From Neisseriaceae bacterium HSC-16F19 (GTDB taxonomy: Bacteria > Pseudomonadota > Gammaproteobacteria > Burkholderiales > Neisseriaceae), in assembly GCF_024171525.1 (NCBI RefSeq), contig NZ_JALJZY010000037.1, positions 1 to 7,998 on the forward strand: DNA of 7,998 nucleotides, written 5' to 3'. A model generated the notes under the pieces. It was not told where the DNA came from, ran no database searches, and saw nothing but the letters and a program-made list of their open reading frames with translations. Each line of letters begins with the position of its first letter. The stretch's first letter is position 1. Positions 4,023 through 7,998 of the stretch are shown here, piece after piece. A program made the position numbers and the translations under genes.

Positions 4023-6151
4023 TGGTAAGCGTACCTGAACAAGACGGCTTTCGTGTGGGTGTCGGCCAGCTGCCGGGTGTGCGGGCGGATGTGCCGCAGA
4101 TGTTGGACAGCGGTGCGGCGGTATCGGCGGCAGGCAAACAGGCGTTTGATGCGGGCAGCGATATTGTGAAGATGCAGCTGCAAATGGCGGCAGAGGCTAA
4201 TGCGGCCATGCATGATTTGAGTATGTCCGAATTGAAGGATTATCAAATCAAGCTGCGTAACGATAAGGAGCTGGGTTATCAGAATCTGCTTGGCCGCAAT
4301 GCGCTGGAGCGCCCGGACGGCATGAGCCTGATGGACGAATACGATGCGCTGTTTGAACAGCGGCGGCAGGAAATCCGCGCGGGGCTGAAGAATGAGGCGC
4401 AGCGGCAGGCGTTTGACGCCAGTGCGGCAGGGCTGCGCAGCAGTTTTCGCGCTGAGGTTTCGGCGCATATGCAGCGGGAGCATCAGTCGTTTATGCGGGA
4501 GACTGCGGCCAGTTTGCTGACGTCTGCCAGAAACGCCTTTACCGCGGCAGAGGGCGCGGAAGAGGAGGAAAGCGCATTGGGCCGGATGATGAAGCAGCTG
4601 GAGCATATGCAGCAGATTTACGGCTGGGATAATGCCACGCTGGAGGTTCAGGCTCGTACGACCATTACTGCCGGTGCAGGGTCGCGGGTGGATTATCTGA
4701 TAGACCGCGGGCGGATTGAAGATGCCCATGCGGTGCTGGACAAGTATGGCGAGTTTATGAACCAAGACGATGTGCTGAAGCTGCGTTCCCGCATTGAGAA
4801 TGTGTATGACGATGAAACCGGCGAGGCTTTTGGCGAGCAGTTGGCGGCGGCAACATTTGGCGAAGGCGGCGGGGTGATTGATGTGGGCGGCAGCGAAGGT
4901 GTGGCCGGGGATATGGTGATGCCGGTGCAGGTGAAAGGTTCGCGAATTTCTTCCAAATTCGGTATGCGTATGCACCCTGTTTTTAAAAAAATGAAGATGC
5001 ACACAGGCATAGACATTGCCGCGCCCAAAGGTTCGCACATTGTGGCCGCTGCCGCCGGGGAGGTGATTTGGAAGGGCAAGAAAGGCGGATACGGCGAAAC
5101 CATCATGATACGCCATGCGGACGGCAAGGAAACGCTGTACGCCCATATGCAGGGCTATGCGGATGTGAAGGTGGGCAGCCGGGTGAGCAGCGGGCAGCTG
5201 ATTGGTTATGTGGGCAGCACCGGTACATCGACCGGGCCGCACCTGCATTACGAGGTACGCGTGAACGGCAAGCCGGTTGATCCTTCCAGCGTGAAAATTG
5301 GCGGGGCAAGCGGTAAGCGTGTGTCTGTACCCAAGCAGCTGACGATGGAGCAGGCCGAGCAGATGATTAAAACCCAACTGCCGCGCAACCAGCGGGCGGC
5401 TGCGTTGCGGGCTTTGAACCGGCGTGCCCAGGACATTAAACGCCAGCAGGCGGAGGCACAAAGCCAAACCATGGCGGCCATTGTCCAGAACATCGCGCAA
5501 AACGGCGGCAGCTTGGACGGCATTCCGAAAAGCCTGATGGCAAGCCTTGATCCAAGGGAGCAGCTTTCGGTGCAAAGGTTTGCCGACCAGTGGCGCAATG
5601 GTTTGGAAGACCGGGCGTTTGATAAGAACAAGGCTTGGTTTTACGACAAAAAAGCAAACCCTGAAAAGCTGGCGGAATTGAGCCGGGATGATATTTTGGC
5701 TATGGCGTTGGAAATCGGTTACGAACGGGCACAAGAGCTGTTGAGGTCTAAAGACAGCTACGAAAAAGCCGTGGCAAACGGGGAAACGCCGGGCTTGAAA
5801 ATTCAAGCAGGCGTGGCGAAACACCTTGCCGATATGTACGGCATCAAAACCGGCAGCACGGCGACGCCTGACGATATTGAGCGTTATTACCACTTTCTGG
5901 AAAACGTAGGGCAGCTGGCCAAAGATTTAAAAGCCTCTCTTGGCCGCGAGCCTACCTATGCCGAACTGGTGACGGCGGCCAAAGATATGCTCTCAGAGGA
6001 AGCTGTTACCAAGCAACGCCGCTTGTGGTGGGACAAAAAGCAAAAAACCTTGGCACTTACAAAAGAAGAGCAGTATCGGGTGAACAGTATCAATCAGAAA
6101 AGCAGCACCCAGAAAAGCAGCAATTCAGACAGAGACTGGTACTACAGATAA
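4022..6151 (+). CDS. Internal virion protein with M23 peptidase domain (T7 gp15 position)
   Basis: This is a 709-residue protein. Residues 1-290 are largely helical and charged, with coiled-coil-like stretches. Residues ~300-420 form a full LytM/M23 zinc metallopeptidase domain: SSKFGMRMHPVF, then HTGID with His327 and Asp331, LYAHM with His375, GYVGSTGTSTGPHLHYEV with His407 and His409. By family rules His327, Asp331 and His409 bind zinc and His375/His407 are catalytic; all are present. Residues 430-709 are again helical and basic, ending SDRDWYYR. M23 enzymes cut peptidoglycan cross-links, so this protein probably opens the cell wall locally during genome injection; in T7 the wall-cutting activity is instead a transglycosylase in gp16. 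There is no signal peptide, as expected for a particle-packaged enzyme. ATG 4022 overlaps the previous stop (TAATG); the in-frame GTG at 4013 is less likely. Confidence 0.85.
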   Translation: MVSVPEQDGFRVGVGQLPGVRADVPQMLDSGAAVSAAGKQAFDAGSDIVKMQLQMAAEANAAMHDLSMSELKDYQIKLRNDKELGYQNLLGRNALERPDGMSLMDEYDALFEQRRQEIRAGLKNEAQRQAFDASAAGLRSSFRAEVSAHMQREHQSFMRETAASLLTSARNAFTAAEGAEEEESALGRMMKQLEHMQQIYGWDNATLEVQARTTITAGAGSRVDYLIDRGRIEDAHAVLDKYGEFMNQDDVLKLRSRIENVYDDETGEAFGEQLAAATFGEGGGVIDVGGSEGVAGDMVMPVQVKGSRISSKFGMRMHPVFKKMKMHTGIDIAAPKGSHIVAAAAGEVIWKGKKGGYGETIMIRHADGKETLYAHMQGYADVKVGSRVSSGQLIGYVGSTGTSTGPHLHYEVRVNGKPVDPSSVKIGGASGKRVSVPKQLTMEQAEQMIKTQLPRNQRAAALRALNRRAQDIKRQQAEAQSQTMAAIVQNIAQNGGSLDGIPKSLMASLDPREQLSVQRFADQWRNGLEDRAFDKNKAWFYDKKANPEKLAELSRDDILAMALEIGYERAQELLRSKDSYEKAVANGETPGLKIQAGVAKHLADMYGIKTGSTATPDDIERYYHFLENVGQLAKDLKASLGREPTYAELVTAAKDMLSEEAVTKQRRLWWDKKQKTLALTKEEQYRVNSINQKSSTQKSSNSDRDWYYR

Positions 6152-6161
6152 GGGATAAAAA

Positions 6162-7919
6162 ATGGCAGATACATTTGATTCGGAAGAGCGCAAAAAACAA
6201 CGTTTGGAGCAGTACCAAAAACTTCTGGCGAACCAAGACAAGTATTGGGGCACATCCCCGGATAAGGCGGCCGACGAGCGCAAGACGGCCAAACAGCTTG
6301 GCGTGCCGGTGCAGGCGGTACACGATGCACCGGAATACGCCGCGCAGACCGCAGCATTCCAGCGGATGTGGGAGAGAACAGAAGGCTTGGGCACCTTGCG
6401 CGGCAAGATGACCGACCCGGATTTCCATGCACTGGCACAGGATGATGTGGGTACGCTGGCGAAAGTTGGCGGCGTTGCCCGTTCGTTTGCCGATGGTGCG
6501 GTAGAAGGTGCGGGCAGTATGGTTTCCGGTACGGGCGAGATACTGTCTTCCGGCTGGAATGCCTTTACACAAGGTGCATCCCGGCTGTTGTTGAAGAAAC
6601 CGGAAGGGCGCGAACATGAAACCAGCCATTATGCAGGGCCGAATAATTTTGCGCCGGGCTGGCGCTTTTTCGGCGGGGAGGTGAAGGACTTTTCCAACAA
6701 TCATATCGACATCCCGGACGAGCAGAAAACCTATGCCAATGAAGTTGCGGGGGGCTTAGGCCAGCTGTTGACACAAGGTGCGGTGTATCTGGCAACGGGT
6801 GGTGTGGGTGCTTTGGCTTCAGGCGGTGCGATGGCTGCCGACCAGATGGCGGAAGAAGTGCGTAACGATGATGCGCCGCAAATCAATAAAGATTTGGCGG
6901 TGCTGGGCAGTGCGGCGTTTACGGCGGCATCCGAGAAAGTGCCGCTGGAGAAGTTTGTTAAAGGCTGGCGCATGGGCACGGCAGGTAATGCCGGGGCCGG
7001 CGCGGTGGCCAAGCGTATTTTTATGGGCGGTGCGGCAGAGGCGGTGCAGGAAGGTGCGGAAAGCATAGTCAACGATACGCTGCGTAAAAACCTGACCAAG
7101 CCCGACCATGAAATATCCATGGCCAATGCGTTGCACGGTGCAGCCGTGGGCGGCGGTGTGGGTGTTATCGCTACATCTTTGTTTGAAGGTGCGGCGGGTA
7201 TGCGCCGGGCGAATATCCGCAGACAGCAGCAGGCTGCCCAGGCCGAAGCCCAAGCCGAGCACTTGAAAGCGCAAAGCGAGCAGATGGCGCAATCCAAGCT
7301 GGCGGGGCGTGCGCCGGATGTGGCGGCGGAGTATGTGAACGAGCTGTACGGTGAGCAGGACAAAATCTATATCGACGGTGAGGCTTTGCAGCAGTCGGGC
7401 ATGGCGCATAAGGTGGCGGAACTGATGCCCCAGCGTGCGGGGGAGTTTGCGGAAGCGGCGGCCACGGGCGGTATGGTGGAACTGACACGCGGTGATTTTC
7501 ATACGGTGCTGAACCAGCCGGATATTCAGGCAGCCTTGCTGCCGCATGTGCGTGCCACACCGGACGCTATGACTTTGGCCGAAGCCCAAGCCTTGCGTGA
7601 AAGCGGGGAAGATGCGGCCATGGCGGAAGCGGTGGACGAGGCGGCGGAAGCGGCACAGCAGCAGGAAGCGCAAGAGCCGACCGAGGCGCAGAAGCGGCAG
7701 CAGGCCTTTGCCGAGGTGGTGGGTAATGTGCAGCAGCAGCTGACGGCTACGGGCCGATACACGCCGGAGCAGGCGCGGATTAATGCCACGCTGGCGGGAA
7801 GCTATTACCAAGCCACTGCCGACCGTATGGGTGTGCCGGTCACGGAGTTGTTTGCACAGCGGCCGCTGAATGTGGTGGGCGAGAGCCTGACACAGCCGGG
7901 GGTGTTGGGTACAACCTGA
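6162..7919 (+). CDS. Large internal virion / DNA-ejection-like protein (T7 gp16 position)
   Basis: This is a 585-residue protein with AAGGGAT as ribosome binding site, 10 bases after the previous stop. The N-terminus is charged and helical. Two hydrophobic Gly/Ala-rich segments, 195-226 (AGGLGQLLTQGAVYLATGG..) and about 323-347 (ALHGAAVGGGVGVIATSLF), could insert in the inner membrane. Residues ~350-382 form a Gln/Ala/Glu-rich coiled coil. An acidic region near 478-515 precedes TPEQARINATLAGSYYQATA and then DRMGVPVTELFAQRPLNVV, a motif common in very large phage polyvalent or ejection proteins. There the chain normally continues far beyond; here it stops 12 residues later (GESLTQPGVLGTT), far shorter than gp16 (about 1300 residues in T7). 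The function may be split over two genes, or the gene may be truncated. No enzymatic motif is visible. The role is inferred from position and architecture. Confidence 0.65.
   Translation: MADTFDSEERKKQRLEQYQKLLANQDKYWGTSPDKAADERKTAKQLGVPVQAVHDAPEYAAQTAAFQRMWERTEGLGTLRGKMTDPDFHALAQDDVGTLAKVGGVARSFADGAVEGAGSMVSGTGEILSSGWNAFTQGASRLLLKKPEGREHETSHYAGPNNFAPGWRFFGGEVKDFSNNHIDIPDEQKTYANEVAGGLGQLLTQGAVYLATGGVGALASGGAMAADQMAEEVRNDDAPQINKDLAVLGSAAFTAASEKVPLEKFVKGWRMGTAGNAGAGAVAKRIFMGGAAEAVQEGAESIVNDTLRKNLTKPDHEISMANALHGAAVGGGVGVIATSLFEGAAGMRRANIRRQQQAAQAEAQAEHLKAQSEQMAQSKLAGRAPDVAAEYVNELYGEQDKIYIDGEALQQSGMAHKVAELMPQRAGEFAEAAATGGMVELTRGDFHTVLNQPDIQAALLPHVRATPDAMTLAEAQALRESGEDAAMAEAVDEAAEAAQQQEAQEPTEAQKRQQAFAEVVGNVQQQLTATGRYTPEQARINATLAGSYYQATADRMGVPVTELFAQRPLNVVGESLTQPGVLGTT
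7525..7536 (-). repeat. DNA uptake sequence copy 5, inside the gp16-position gene
   Basis: TTCAGGCAGCCT is an exact reverse-complement 12-mer in coding sequence, encoding IQAAL (residues 455-459). It is used in the same reading frame and nearly the same peptide (VQAAL) as copy 2 in the tail gene. Confidence 0.75.
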
Positions 7920-7982
7920 TAACATCCTTTACATCACACCCTAAAGACATCGTTTACACCGACAATACCGGTATGACCTTAC

Positions 7983-7990
7983 AAGGAGGA
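7983..7990 (+). promoter_or_regulatory. Strong ribosome binding site of a gene starting at or past the window edge
   Basis: AAGGAGGA lies 7 bases before the last base of the window, an A at 7998, which would be the first base of an ATG at ideal spacing. The 78 bases from 7920 contain no complete gene. One plus-strand frame is open from before 7910 to the edge, with an ATG at 7973, but it has no Shine-Dalgarno sequence of its own. Confidence 0.5.
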
Positions 7991-7998
7991 AATACCGA

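Noticed and set aside
3986..5893. A 635-codon open frame on the minus strand opposite the M23 protein gene
   Set aside because: It is His/Arg/Leu-rich with no domain sense, has no ribosome binding site, and lies antisense to a gene with an intact catalytic domain. It is a shadow created by the G/C-rich codon bias.
6819..7925. A 368-codon minus-strand frame opposite the gp16-position gene
   Set aside because: Same Arg/His/Leu-rich shadow composition, no start signals, and the opposite strand carries a well-formed gene with ribosome binding site.

Overview
The window looks like part of a prophage, or of a phage genome, from a member of the Neisseriaceae. The host assignment rests on five exact copies of the 12-mer AGGCTGCCTGAA (either strand), which is one of the known Neisseriaceae DNA-uptake-sequence dialects (the variant described from Simonsiella). 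It also rests on G/C-rich, GCG/GTG/CTG-heavy codon use. I cannot name the species: the base composition looks too G/C-rich for Simonsiella itself.

The plus strand carries a virion module in the T7 order. First comes a large tail tube/nozzle-type protein (gp12-like position, 459-2090). A possible 24-codon ORF follows at the gp13 position (3242-3316). Then come three tightly packed internal virion (DNA-ejection) genes: a gp14-like protein (3318-4022), a gp15-position protein with a complete M23 zinc peptidase domain (4022-6151), and a gp16-position protein with two hydrophobic glycine/alanine-rich segments (6162-7919). A strong ribosome binding site at the right edge announces another gene just outside the window.

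Two minus-strand toxin-antitoxin cassettes interrupt this module. At the left edge is hicA plus the start of hicB, with a strong promoter carrying two copies of a near-palindromic operator. Between the gp12-like and gp14-like genes is a Panacea/SocA-type (DUF4065) antitoxin followed directly by a small toxin that I read as YafO-like. This second cassette has its own promoter and is bracketed by hairpins and by uptake sequences in opposite orientation, as expected of an acquired 'moron' unit.

The most unusual spot is around 575-590. The 3' end of an unidentified minus-strand gene (420 to about 577), followed by its terminator, runs directly into a tail gene that lacks its N-terminal part. The plus-strand ORF there has no credible start, and its first ~40 codons are an antisense reading of the minus-strand gene. 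This looks like a recombination or insertion scar in the tail gene, so the tail protein is probably broken or relocated unless its 5' part lies elsewhere.
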